In this document: positions 1 through 7,757 of the stretch, piece after piece
Layout: the number at the start of each line of letters is the position of its first letter
Position numbering within the stretch: position 1 is the first letter of the stretch
Origin: Vibrio pomeroyi
GTDB taxonomy: Bacteria; Pseudomonadota; Gammaproteobacteria; Enterobacterales; Vibrionaceae
Direction of reading: 5' to 3'
Length of the DNA stretch: 64,000 bases
Assembly (NCBI GenBank): GCA_041879425.1
Contig: CP090854.1
Coordinates: 1,798,001-1,862,000, forward strand
Notes under the pieces: generated by a model
Databases searched by the model: none
The model's input: only the letters and a program-made list of their open reading frames with translations
What the model was told of the DNA's origin: nothing
Made by a program: the position numbers and the translations under genes

Positions 1-842
1 AATAATTGACTGGCATGGCTGAGTGCTTTGCGTTGTGGATACAACAACCAAGCTTCTTCTTGTTGCATGGTGTGATCAGGAAAAAGGTTGATCAGTGAGC
101 CTTCTTTAAGCTCTTGTCTCACCATTAACTGAGGCAACAGGGCGATACCTCGATGACGGGTAGATGCGCCCTTCACAAAGCCAATACTGTCACTAACAAT
201 CGACGGTTCTACCTTTACAACTTGGCCTGATATTTCCCACTCTTTATCAACATCACCACTCGGCCAACGGAAACAAACAAACGGAAATTTAGACAGCTCT
301 TCAAGCGTTGTAGGTTTACCTGATTTAGCAATGTATTCAGGGCTAGCAACGAAAATACGGCGCAAATCCATTACCTTACGCGCGACAACATTAGAATCTC
401 TTAAACGACCACCATGCATCGCAAGATCTAATCCTTGGCGGTACATGTCGATAAAGCCGTTACTGATGCTGCGAATATCAAGTTCAATCTCTGGGTAAAG
501 ATCTTGGAATTTGAATAGGGTGGCTTGAACGATGTCACCAGTTTCAGGTAGCAAACCTATCTTGACTCGACCATGTGGCACTTCCAACAAGTTAGACGCC
601 ATGTGATTGGCCTTTTCAAGTGCGCTTAAGGCTTTCAATAGCTCGTTGTAATAGAGTTCGCCGGATTTTGTGACTGACAAACTGCGTGTTGTACGAAAGA
701 ACAACTGAATGTTCAAAGACTTCTCTAAGTCGTTGATACGGCGACTAACGTTCGCTCTTGGAAGGTCTAATGCATTCGCAGCGGCGGTAAAGCTACCAAG
801 CTCGACCACGGTGGTGAACAATTTAAGATCTTCGATTTTCAT
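1..842 (-). CDS. LysR-family transcriptional regulator (3' end outside window)
   Basis: The minus-strand reading frame opens with ATG at 842 and stays open to the window edge, giving about 280 residues of a family usually near 300, so only the extreme C-terminus is missing. The first 60 residues (MKIEDLKLFTTVVELGSFTA, then AAANALDLPRANVSRRINDLE) form the typical LysR winged helix-turn-helix. From about residue 90 the LysR substrate-binding fold follows (GRVKIGLLPETG, YPEIELDI, RGIALLPQLMV). The effector and targets cannot be read from sequence. It is separated from the polysaccharide genes upstream on the same strand by a strong terminator, so it is probably transcribed independently. Confidence 0.9.
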   Translation of the reverse strand, partial: MKIEDLKLFTTVVELGSFTAAANALDLPRANVSRRINDLEKSLNIQLFFRTTRSLSVTKSGELYYNELLKALSALEKANHMASNLLEVPHGRVKIGLLPETGDIVQATLFKFQDLYPEIELDIRSISNGFIDMYRQGLDLAMHGGRLRDSNVVARKVMDLRRIFVASPEYIAKSGKPTTLEELSKFPFVCFRWPSGDVDKEWEISGQVVKVEPSIVSDSIGFVKGASTRHRGIALLPQLMVRQELKEGSLINLFPDHTMQQEEAWLLYPQRKALSHASQL

Positions 843-911
843 TGAAAGGTCCTTCGAACACAGGCTAGGAATGTTTCGCGGTATCGTATATCAAATGGTA
901 TATAAAATCGA

Positions 912-947
912 AAAAACCAATGAGTAAATACATACTCATTGGTTTTT
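912..947. terminator. Terminator at the end of the syp-like locus
   Basis: A perfect 15-bp stem (912-926 with 933-947) closes a 6-base loop, with A-rich and T-rich flanks on both sides, so it can act in either direction. It lies 3' of the last polysaccharide gene and 5' of the LysR gene, so it insulates the two. Confidence 0.9.
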
Positions 948-1016
948 ATAGGACTTGAATCAAAAAGCGCGGGACTAGGTTAGACGGATACTTACAATTG
1001 ATTGCAAAGTCTAGTT

Positions 1017-1676
1017 TTAACGGCCTCGGCCATCGACCATCACCACAATCGTTTTAGTGATAATGCTTAGGTCGGCAGCGATCCAAGATTTCATTGAACA
1101 CAGGCTTAATGCGTAACTGTGGTCGAAACCAACTTTACGACGTACATCATCAATGCAGGTGTCGTAACCTTGATTCACTTGTGCAAGCCCTGTGATACCA
1201 GGCATTACACCATATGTACGGTCAGCAAAGTAAGGAATTTCGTTCTCTAGTTTGGTGTAAAAAGTAGGGCGTTCAGGGCGTGGGCCAATTAGAGACATTT
1301 CACCTTTCAATACATTGATCAGTTGTGGCAGCTCATCAAGACGTGTCTTTCTCAAAAAGCGGCCAACGGGTGTGATTCGTGGGTCATTCTCGGTAGCCCA
1401 AACTGCACCAGAGCGAGTTTCTGCATCTTCGTACATGCTACGGAACTTCATGATCTCAAAGATTTCCATTTTCTCCGGTGTTGATTTGCCTACACGCAGT
1501 TGACGGTAGAAAATAGGGCCACGAGAAGTGAGTGCAATCGCCATCGCAATCAACGGAAATACGGGTGCTAGCAAAATCAAAGCAATCAGTGAGCTTACGA
1601 AATCGAAAGTACGTTTAGCACGTGAGATTTTGTATTGGTATAGGTTTTGGGTAGATAGCTGTTCAATGTTCATCAT
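1017..1676 (-). CDS. sypR: Undecaprenyl-phosphate sugar phosphotransferase, SypR-like
   Basis: This 219-residue protein belongs to the bacterial sugar transferase family, which moves a sugar-1-phosphate onto undecaprenyl phosphate and so starts a polysaccharide repeat unit at the inner membrane. A hydrophobic segment lies at about residues 28-50. It is followed by the family motifs PIFYRQLRVGK (54-64), FEIMKFRSM (73-81), RKTRLDELPQLINVLKGEMS (109-128) and LIGPRPERP. The length fits the short SypR/WbaP-core form that lacks extra N-terminal membrane helices. AGGAC precedes the ATG at 1676. It is the last gene of the sypP-Q-R group and matches the position of sypR in V. fischeri; the symbol rests on family plus gene order. 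Confidence 0.88.
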   Translation of the reverse strand: MMNIEQLSTQNLYQYKISRAKRTFDFVSSLIALILLAPVFPLIAMAIALTSRGPIFYRQLRVGKSTPEKMEIFEIMKFRSMYEDAETRSGAVWATENDPRITPVGRFLRKTRLDELPQLINVLKGEMSLIGPRPERPTFYTKLENEIPYFADRTYGVMPGITGLAQVNQGYDTCIDDVRRKVGFDHSYALSLCSMKSWIAADLSIITKTIVVMVDGRGR

Positions 1677-1685
1677 AATAAGTCC

Positions 1686-2873
1686 TTAATGATTCGCTCG
1701 TGTCCAAGGTGAGTTTTCTAGTCCGATTAGGTAACGAATGCCACCAATGAAGTTGGCATAGTGTCCAACTATCAAATAAGAGATTAATGAAATAGGTTTG
1801 TTTACTAGACGCTTTGGCAAGATGCAGCCAAGTATGCCAATGGTATAAACAGCAACTTGAGCCCATAACAATGCTTCAAATAACCAGTAGTTGCTGAGTA
1901 AGATTGAGCACACTAAGCACACAATCATTAAATATGGAGTGAGTAGGCGCAGGCCTTTTCCTGAGAAGAACGCAAACGCGATGCCTTTGAACTTGGGGCT
2001 GAACAAGCCAAACAGTCGAATCGCTTGTTGCATGTTGCCCGCCGAAATACGAAGTCTTCTTTTGAAGTCTGTTTCTAGATTCGATGCCTCTAACTCTAAT
2101 GCCACCATTTGGGTTTCATATTCTGCAATGTAACCTTGTTTAACGATTCGCATCGGCAAGATGAAATCATCATTGATGGTGTTGAGTGGAAGCAGTTCAA
2201 ATAGGTGAGTTCTAAATAAGTAGAAAGCGCCATGAGAACCTAGGCTCGAACCTAATGAAGCCTCTGACTCTTTAACCGCGGTTTGATACTGCCAATAGGT
2301 GTTTTCACCTTCGTTGCCTGTTGGGCAAAGTTGGTACGTTGCGTTTACCACTCCAACCTTGTCACTTTCAAAGTGAGCGGCGGCAATAAGCAAGGCATCC
2401 AATGAAATAAGGGCAGATACATCACTCATCGCTGTAATGTCACTGGTTATACGTGTCACTTCTTCATTAACAACCGCGACTTTACCTCGGTTTACTTTAT
2501 GGTCATGTATCTCAAAATAAACATCACTGCACATTGCTTCTTGGATGGTCATCTGAGCGATATCGACGGTTTTATCGGTACAGCCATCACAAGCGATGAT
2601 CACTTCCAGCTTCTTCTTTGGATAATCTAACGAAGCGAGATTACGAATCTTGTCTGCTATCCATTGCTCCTCATTAAAGGCGGGAACAAGAATGGTGATA
2701 GTCGGTAACGTACAATCTTGCTGCTCATCTTTGTAACAACGATGGCTCTCTTCAACTTGACGTGCAGGGTGGCCTTTCGCATACCAACGCAGTAACAAAG
2801 GGTAGGCTGCGTGATGATAGACAATCAACGCACCTGAAAACAAACACAGTCCCGCAAGCAACCAATCAATCAT
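1686..2873 (-). CDS. sypQ: Membrane-anchored family 2 glycosyltransferase, SypQ-like
   Basis: This 395-residue inner-membrane glycosyltransferase has an N-terminal helix at about residues 3-25. The GT2 nucleotide-sugar domain starts at ILVPAFNEE (61-69) and includes IIACDGCTD (92-100), a central MSDVSAL segment and NDDFILPMRIV (234-244). A QQAIRLF segment near 282 takes the place of the QxxRW motif of processive GT2 enzymes. Three or four helices follow (about 300-385). This layout resembles cellulose- and hyaluronan-synthase-like transferases, so it may extend or secrete a chain; the sugar is unknown. Its ATG overlaps the sypP-like stop (ATGA at 2870-2873), which indicates translational coupling. 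Confidence 0.85.
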   Translation of the reverse strand: MIDWLLAGLCLFSGALIVYHHAAYPLLLRWYAKGHPARQVEESHRCYKDEQQDCTLPTITILVPAFNEEQWIADKIRNLASLDYPKKKLEVIIACDGCTDKTVDIAQMTIQEAMCSDVYFEIHDHKVNRGKVAVVNEEVTRITSDITAMSDVSALISLDALLIAAAHFESDKVGVVNATYQLCPTGNEGENTYWQYQTAVKESEASLGSSLGSHGAFYLFRTHLFELLPLNTINDDFILPMRIVKQGYIAEYETQMVALELEASNLETDFKRRLRISAGNMQQAIRLFGLFSPKFKGIAFAFFSGKGLRLLTPYLMIVCLVCSILLSNYWLFEALLWAQVAVYTIGILGCILPKRLVNKPISLISYLIVGHYANFIGGIRYLIGLENSPWTRANH

Positions 2874-3970
2874 GCGTAAGCTCCTTCTGAGATGTCGTTG
2901 TATGACGAAACCATTTTGATGATGTCGAAGTTCTCAAGAACGTAGTGTCGAGGTGATAAAAAGCGTTCATTTTGATTCTCTAACAAGGCATTGGCTAATC
3001 CTGTGATACTGCCTTTTTTAACGAGTGTTCCGCTGATAGGACACAAAGTTTCATCGACAGCACCAACGTCCATAGCGACGGTTGGAATATTGCACGCTTG
3101 AGCTTCGAGTGTAGAAAGCGGCAGCCCTTCATGACGTGAAGGTAGGCAGAAGGTATCCAACGATCCGTAAAACGTGGTCATGTCTTCAACTAGGCCAAGA
3201 AAGATGACTCGGTCACTCAGATTCAAGCGGTTAGTGAGTTGCTCTAGTTGATTGCGCTTCGTACCGCCGCCAGCAAATGCGACAACCATGTTTTTAGGTA
3301 GAAGAGTCAGTGCCTTAATGAGTTGATCTTGGCCTTTGACATGTTCTAGTCGACCTGCACAACCGATGATGTGTTTGTCTGTCGGCAGGTTTAGACTTGC
3401 TCTCGCCTGTTCTTTCGACATTGGCTTAAACTTCTTACAATCAACGCCATTTTTGATGGTAATGATGTTCTCATAAGAAAAAGCGGTGCGTAGTTGGTTA
3501 TAAACACGTGTTGCGTCGGCGACTAACGTTGGTTGAGCGGCCTTTAAAGCAAGCGCTTGTAATCGACGACGTTTGTTGTTGTTCAGATGCCAAGCGTCAT
3601 GTTCGGTATGGATTCGAGTTGGAACCCCTGTTACGCGAGCGGCATAACCAGCGTATAACAGTGGGCCAATATGGTGGGTATGAACCACATCAGGGCGAAT
3701 CGCATTGAAGGCTTTAATTAGCTTAATAATGATGTTGAATTGTACGCCTGGTGCTTTATCCAAAAAGACGATCTGCTCTTTGTATGGCTCTAGTTTCGGC
3801 CAATTGTTGACCGACTCTTGTTTTGTACCTTCTAAACTGACAATCAATACTTGGTCTGTTGGCTTGGCAAGGCGCAGTAAATCCAGAGTTAGGGTTTCTA
3901 GCCCACCCGGCGCAAGGTGCTGAACAACGTGTATGATCTTTTTGCCATGCTTCGTTAAATGCGTATTCAT
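2870..3970 (-). CDS. sypP: Family 4 glycosyltransferase, SypP-like
   Basis: This 366-residue GT-B fold glycosyltransferase has an N-terminal half opening with IIHVVQHLAPGGLETLTLDL. The C-terminal donor-binding half contains IIGCAGRLEHVKGQDQLIKA and the EX7E-type motif EGLPLSTLE (about 283-291). These are typical of retaining GT4 enzymes acting on lipid-linked sugars at the cytoplasmic face. It is the first gene of a three-gene group (P-Q-R) and has its own sigma-54 promoter about 90 bases upstream. Order and family match sypP of V. fischeri. Donor and acceptor sugars cannot be predicted. Confidence 0.87.
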   Translation of the reverse strand: MNTHLTKHGKKIIHVVQHLAPGGLETLTLDLLRLAKPTDQVLIVSLEGTKQESVNNWPKLEPYKEQIVFLDKAPGVQFNIIIKLIKAFNAIRPDVVHTHHIGPLLYAGYAARVTGVPTRIHTEHDAWHLNNNKRRRLQALALKAAQPTLVADATRVYNQLRTAFSYENIITIKNGVDCKKFKPMSKEQARASLNLPTDKHIIGCAGRLEHVKGQDQLIKALTLLPKNMVVAFAGGGTKRNQLEQLTNRLNLSDRVIFLGLVEDMTTFYGSLDTFCLPSRHEGLPLSTLEAQACNIPTVAMDVGAVDETLCPISGTLVKKGSITGLANALLENQNERFLSPRHYVLENFDIIKMVSSYNDISEGAYA

Positions 3971-4060
3971 AATTCGGACCCTGCCTTTATAATTCTTGTT
4001 TCGCCTTTCTGACGTTTATCTTTAAGTAACTTCTTTAAAACGTTTAACTACACAAGGAGA

Positions 4061-4077
4061 TTGCAGGAGTTGTGCCA
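4061..4077 (-). promoter_or_regulatory. Sigma-54 promoter for the sypP-Q-R group
   Basis: On the minus strand the sequence reads TGGCAC-AACTC-CTGCA. This has the GG and GC doublets at the -24/-12 spacing and only one departure from TGGCAC-N5-TTGCA. The predicted start point is near 4050, about 80 bases before the ATG at 3970. V. fischeri is known to have a SypG/sigma-54 promoter at this gene. Confidence 0.85.
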
Positions 4078-4135
4078 ACTAAATAGCATCTAATTTTCAA
4101 TTACTTACGACGTTTTGTCCTAGGGCGGCTTTCAT

Positions 4136-4150
4136 TTCTCAAAATGGGAA
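4136..4150. promoter_or_regulatory. Candidate SypG enhancer site upstream of sypP
   Basis: TTCTCA-AAA-TGGGAA matches the TTCTCA-N3-TG core remembered for V. fischeri SypG sites and is nearly dyad-symmetric. It lies about 60 bases upstream of the -24 element, a normal distance for an NtrC-type activator. The same element recurs at the other three sigma-54 promoters of this locus. Confidence 0.75.
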
Positions 4151-4239
4151 TCAAAACAAAATGCGATTGAATGGCAGTTTGAATCATAGGGCTTGGTTAA
4201 ATCGAAATTGGCGTTAAAACTTAAGGCTGTATAAAAGAA

Positions 4240-4264
4240 AAACGCCAAGCGAGTGTTGGCGTTT
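4240..4264 (-). terminator. Terminator after the sypM-N-O group
   Basis: A 9-bp stem (AAACGCCAA at 4240-4248 with TTGGCGTTT at 4256-4264) is followed on the minus strand by a T-rich stretch. It lies just past the stop of the chain-length gene and upstream of the sypP promoter, so it separates the two transcription units. Degenerate tandem copies of a GAAGCTAGGAA-like unit occupy 4270-4320 between the gene and the hairpin. Confidence 0.75.
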
Positions 4265-4346
4265 AGTACTTGGAAGCTAGGAAGCACGAAGCTAGGAAAT
4301 TAGAAAGCTGTGAAGCTAACAAGTCAAAATATGGCTTTGAGGCTGA

Positions 4347-5771
4347 CTAACTAATTTTAGGGATAACGGTAATCACAGGAACACCCAAAATATCTTCGAT
4401 GTCGTCTTTGCGTTTGATTGAAGAGTCAAACAGTTCGAACAACACAGCTAAGCCAGCACCCAATCCGATACCTGCAACGAATCCAGCCAGAATAAAGATA
4501 AAAGTCGGCATGTTAGATTTGATACTCGGTGTGAAAGGCAAATCAATAATCTTCACACGTTTGTTTTGTTCGAATACACCAAGCGAACCCGTTAGCTGAG
4601 CCATTTCATAACGCTCTGTCAGTTCATCATATAGTTGACGCTTGATTTCAACTTGACGTTTAAGGCGGTACATCTCTTTTGCATTTTCGCCGAAGTTATT
4701 CGCCTTGTGTTCTAATTCGAAAATCATAGTACGAAGACTTTTGGTCTCTTCAGTTAAAGACTCAAAGCGAGCACGAACCAGTTGTAGGCTGTGTAGTTGA
4801 GTGACCAAAAGAGGTTGGGTATCAGAAAGCTTGTTCAGTGTCGTGCTGCTTGCGATGTCCCAAAGCTGGTCGCTGTTCATCGTTGGCTGGGTTACGTCGA
4901 GCAAACTCTTTCGCTCATTTTCAAGTCTTTCTAGTTCTCGGACTTTAGCTTGTACAGCGCTGTGTTTGTCTGTGTATTTAGCTTGTAGCAAGGTAAGGTC
5001 GCTTCGAATGTCGATGATCTGGTCCTCTAATTTACCTATCACTGGGTTGGTTCTTGAAAGTTGTTGGTCGATTGACCCTAAGCTTTTTTCGACACCCGAT
5101 AATTCAGCCTCTTTTTCCGCCAGTGTTTGTTTGAGTGATGCTAATCGATTCAAACTTTGGCTTTGTACCTCTGGCGTCGATTGCACGTTTTCGTTCATGT
5201 ACAAGGCTAAAGCTTCTTCCGCTTCTTCAAGCTCGACACTCCGTTTGTCGATATGAATTTTTAAGAAGTTACTTGAGTCTTCAATCGATGAACGTTCCGG
5301 CGCGAGCAACTGTTCAATGAAATGTTCACTCACCGAGCGCAGCGTTGCTTCCATTCCTGTTGGTGTATTGGAGGTTAAGCTTATTTTTAGAAAATCTTTT
5401 CCAAGTTGAGTCACCGACAAACGCTGAGACAGGTCAGTAATGATCTCTTGTTTCTCAATTTCAGGCATATCTGGCGTGGTTAATTGCAGTTCATCAGCGA
5501 CCGAGTAAAGCACATGTCGACTGTGAAGCAGTGTTCTCAATGCGTTAAGTCGGTCTTTTAGCATGGTCGAAACGGCGATGTCTTCCAAGAAGGGATTCAT
5601 CTTGGCCGTTTCTTGAATCAACATACTAGTATGCGCGTCATATTTAGTCGGAGCCAACTTGCTCACACCAAAGCCTACAAACGGCAAAATAAGCATTGGC
5701 AGAACGATAACGTAGCGTTGGCGCCACATCGCATTGATGATGACCAATAAGCGCAATTTCAGATTATTCAT
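4347..5771 (-). CDS. sypO: Wzz/GNVR chain-length regulator, SypO-like
   Basis: This 474-residue polysaccharide co-polymerase sits in the inner membrane. One helix lies near residues 20-40 (YVIVLPMLILPFVGFGV) and another near the C-terminus (FIFILAGFVAGIGLGAGLAV). They flank a long periplasmic coiled-coil region (about 170-400) rich in E, L and K. The end (SSIKRKDDIEDILGVPVI) is the usual Wzz/GNVR tail; no kinase domain is fused. The longer frame from 5789 is less likely, because the ATG at 5771 overlaps the sypN-like stop as ATGA and has GGAG at the right distance. It should set polymer length together with the SypD-like protein. Confidence 0.87.
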   Translation of the reverse strand: MNNLKLRLLVIINAMWRQRYVIVLPMLILPFVGFGVSKLAPTKYDAHTSMLIQETAKMNPFLEDIAVSTMLKDRLNALRTLLHSRHVLYSVADELQLTTPDMPEIEKQEIITDLSQRLSVTQLGKDFLKISLTSNTPTGMEATLRSVSEHFIEQLLAPERSSIEDSSNFLKIHIDKRSVELEEAEEALALYMNENVQSTPEVQSQSLNRLASLKQTLAEKEAELSGVEKSLGSIDQQLSRTNPVIGKLEDQIIDIRSDLTLLQAKYTDKHSAVQAKVRELERLENERKSLLDVTQPTMNSDQLWDIASSTTLNKLSDTQPLLVTQLHSLQLVRARFESLTEETKSLRTMIFELEHKANNFGENAKEMYRLKRQVEIKRQLYDELTERYEMAQLTGSLGVFEQNKRVKIIDLPFTPSIKSNMPTFIFILAGFVAGIGLGAGLAVLFELFDSSIKRKDDIEDILGVPVITVIPKIS

Positions 5772-6886
5772 AATAGCTCCAACATCCAATGTACGAAGTT
5801 ACCACGGTTCTGCCAGCTGTCTTGTTCGACGACAGAGATAGGTGAATTGCTTAGCTGACGCGCATGATCAAGCGCCCAAATCATTTGGTTGGCACTGCCA
5901 ACCGTGGTTACGTGCTCTTGGTATGGGAGCAAAGCAGGGAACGGTGTTGTGATAATTGGCGTGCCAGCCGCAAGGTATTCCATTAGTTTGAGTGGGCTGC
6001 AAGCTCGGATTTGCTCGTTATCAACAAACGGCAACAGGCTTACATCCCAGTGTTGAGAATAGCTTGGCAGCGTGTGGTGTGGACGTGGGCCAAGGTAATG
6101 TACGTTACTCAACTTAGGTAGCATAAGCGTATCAAGCTCGTTTGGGCCAATGAAAACAAAGTCCCATTCCGGCATCGCATTGGCAACATGATCAATCATT
6201 TCATAATCAAGCCATTTAGAAAGGCTGCCATAAAAACCCGCTATAGGGCGATGGTTACTCGGTAAATCTTTTGCTCTTGGTGCGGGTGTTGAAAATAGGT
6301 CTACGTCGACACCATGTGGTAGCAAGTGCGCTTTATGTTTTGGAAATTTATCCATCAATTTTTTGCTAGCTGCGAATATAAGAGTCGCCTTATCGATCAA
6401 TTCCGATTCGTGCTGTGCAACGGTGTCATGGTCAACACCAGCCAGTGCGCTAAAATCATCGCCGCAGTAATAGACCACAGATGATTCGCCTAAGTGTCTG
6501 CACAAATCAACAGCTGTCGGAAGAGAAGTCCATAAGATAGGCGCGTTAAGATTTAGCTCCGCAATAACTGGCTTTAGTTGGTGCAGCATCATTTGCTGAG
6601 CCAACTTTCTAGAAAATTGAGAAGCAGGCGCAGGGATTGTCTTTAAGTTAACGATAGTAATATTATCGTGTCCCTCAGAGTCGAGCATGTTTTGAGTGAC
6701 GGCTTTGGTCTTGCCAAACAATTTGTTGAACGCTCTTGCCGCATCTTTAGCGGACAGCTTCGGTTGTCTTAGGCCAATAGAGTTGATCCATAAGACTTTG
6801 TGTTGCTTAGCAAGGTGACGAACTAAATGTTGAGTCGATGAAGGCAGGCCACCAAAGTCTTCACCAAATACGATTAAATCACGCAT
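5768..6886 (-). CDS. sypN: Glycosyltransferase, SypN-like
   Basis: This 372-residue GT-B fold protein has an N-terminal domain starting RDLIVFGEDFGGLPSSTQHL. The C-terminal half contains IAGFYGSLSKWLDYEMIDHV and SPLKLMEYLAAGTPIITTPF, the nucleotide-sugar binding region of GT4/GT1-like enzymes. The start at 6886 is chosen over 6898 because GGAGGTGACC lies directly upstream. The frame overlaps the stop of the acetyltransferase gene by 8 bases and the next gene by an ATGA overlap, so M-N-O are translationally coupled. The family and position match sypN; the substrate is unknown. Confidence 0.82.
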   Translation of the reverse strand: MRDLIVFGEDFGGLPSSTQHLVRHLAKQHKVLWINSIGLRQPKLSAKDAARAFNKLFGKTKAVTQNMLDSEGHDNITIVNLKTIPAPASQFSRKLAQQMMLHQLKPVIAELNLNAPILWTSLPTAVDLCRHLGESSVVYYCGDDFSALAGVDHDTVAQHESELIDKATLIFAASKKLMDKFPKHKAHLLPHGVDVDLFSTPAPRAKDLPSNHRPIAGFYGSLSKWLDYEMIDHVANAMPEWDFVFIGPNELDTLMLPKLSNVHYLGPRPHHTLPSYSQHWDVSLLPFVDNEQIRACSPLKLMEYLAAGTPIITTPFPALLPYQEHVTTVGSANQMIWALDHARQLSNSPISVVEQDSWQNRGNFVHWMLELL

Positions 6887-7664
6887 GGTCACCTCCATGA
6901 GTCTCTAGTGAATCGAACACATCGGATTCTGTCACTTCAACGGATTTAATCTGACCGACAACTCGAGCTGGGTTACCACCTGCGATTGCAAAGGCAGGGA
7001 TATTCTTTGTTACTACACTACCAGCAGCAATCACAGCGCCTTCACCAATGGTGACTCCGCCTTTTACCGTGACATTCGTACCAAGCCATACATCTTGTTC
7101 AAGAATGATATCGCCGATTTGCTGAGGGTCATCGCCTTCACCTAGTGCTCGGCGTTTTGCATCAAGTGGGTGTCCAGAGTATCCAAATAGGAACGCACCG
7201 CCTGCGATGCGTACATTGTCAGAGATAACCACTTTACCTCCAACGGCGATAGTCGACTGCCAACCGATGTCAACATTGTTACCAATCGACAATAATGGGT
7301 GTTCCAAGCCTTCAAGTGGTTGAGTACAACCAGAGAACGTAGTGTGGCCAGAGATACGGCAGTTGTCTCCAATCGAAATCTGTACAGGACCACTGACGAA
7401 AGGCAGACCACCATACAAATACAAGCGTTTACCACATTGAGCCACACGACCTTTGAAAGCCGGAGTCCAGTAGAAGAATCGCGTAAAGCCAGAAACCAAG
7501 TGCACCATTAGCTTATGCGCTTGATATAGGCAGCGATTAAGTATTTGAGGGGTAGGCAGCTCTGCGCTTCTGATGTTTTTCAAAATGAAAAAGACATTTC
7601 TAATTCGAGAATTAGGATGAAACTTAAGCCAATGTTTGAATTGGTGGATAGATACTGACGTCAT
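6879..7664 (-). CDS. sypM: Hexapeptide-repeat acyltransferase, SypM-like
   Basis: This 261-residue cytoplasmic acyltransferase has a left-handed beta-helix C-terminal domain. Hexapeptide turns run from about residue 95 to 245 (VDIGWQSTIAVGGKVVISDN, VWLGTNVTVKGGVTIGEGAV, IAAGSVVTKNIPAFAIAGGN), ending in the common GNPARVVG motif. An FGYSGHPLD loop resembles the catalytic-histidine loop of maltose/galactoside acetyltransferases. It probably O-acetylates a sugar in the repeat unit. AAGGAG lies eight bases before the ATG. It leads the M-N-O group, with its own weak sigma-54 promoter. Confidence 0.85.
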   Translation of the reverse strand: MTSVSIHQFKHWLKFHPNSRIRNVFFILKNIRSAELPTPQILNRCLYQAHKLMVHLVSGFTRFFYWTPAFKGRVAQCGKRLYLYGGLPFVSGPVQISIGDNCRISGHTTFSGCTQPLEGLEHPLLSIGNNVDIGWQSTIAVGGKVVISDNVRIAGGAFLFGYSGHPLDAKRRALGEGDDPQQIGDIILEQDVWLGTNVTVKGGVTIGEGAVIAAGSVVTKNIPAFAIAGGNPARVVGQIKSVEVTESDVFDSLETHGGDHA

Positions 7665-7700
7665 AATGAAACTCCTTATGTATTGTTATATAGGAGTACT

Positions 7701-7716
7701 TTCATATACTGTGCCA
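7701..7716 (-). promoter_or_regulatory. Possible sigma-54 promoter for sypM-N-O
   Basis: The minus strand reads TGGCAC-AGTAT-ATGAA. The -24 half is perfect, but the -12 half has GA instead of GC, so on its own this would be doubtful. A SypG-type site at 7765-7779 and the presence of a sypM promoter in V. fischeri support it. Confidence 0.5.
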
Positions 7717-7757
7717 TAAACTAACTCACTATTTTTCAATGGGTTAAAATAAGGCTT

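Noticed and set aside
4399..5320. Several long plus-strand frames opposite sypO
   Set aside because: They are shadows of the well-supported Wzz-like gene on the other strand, with no protein-family features or ribosome binding sites.
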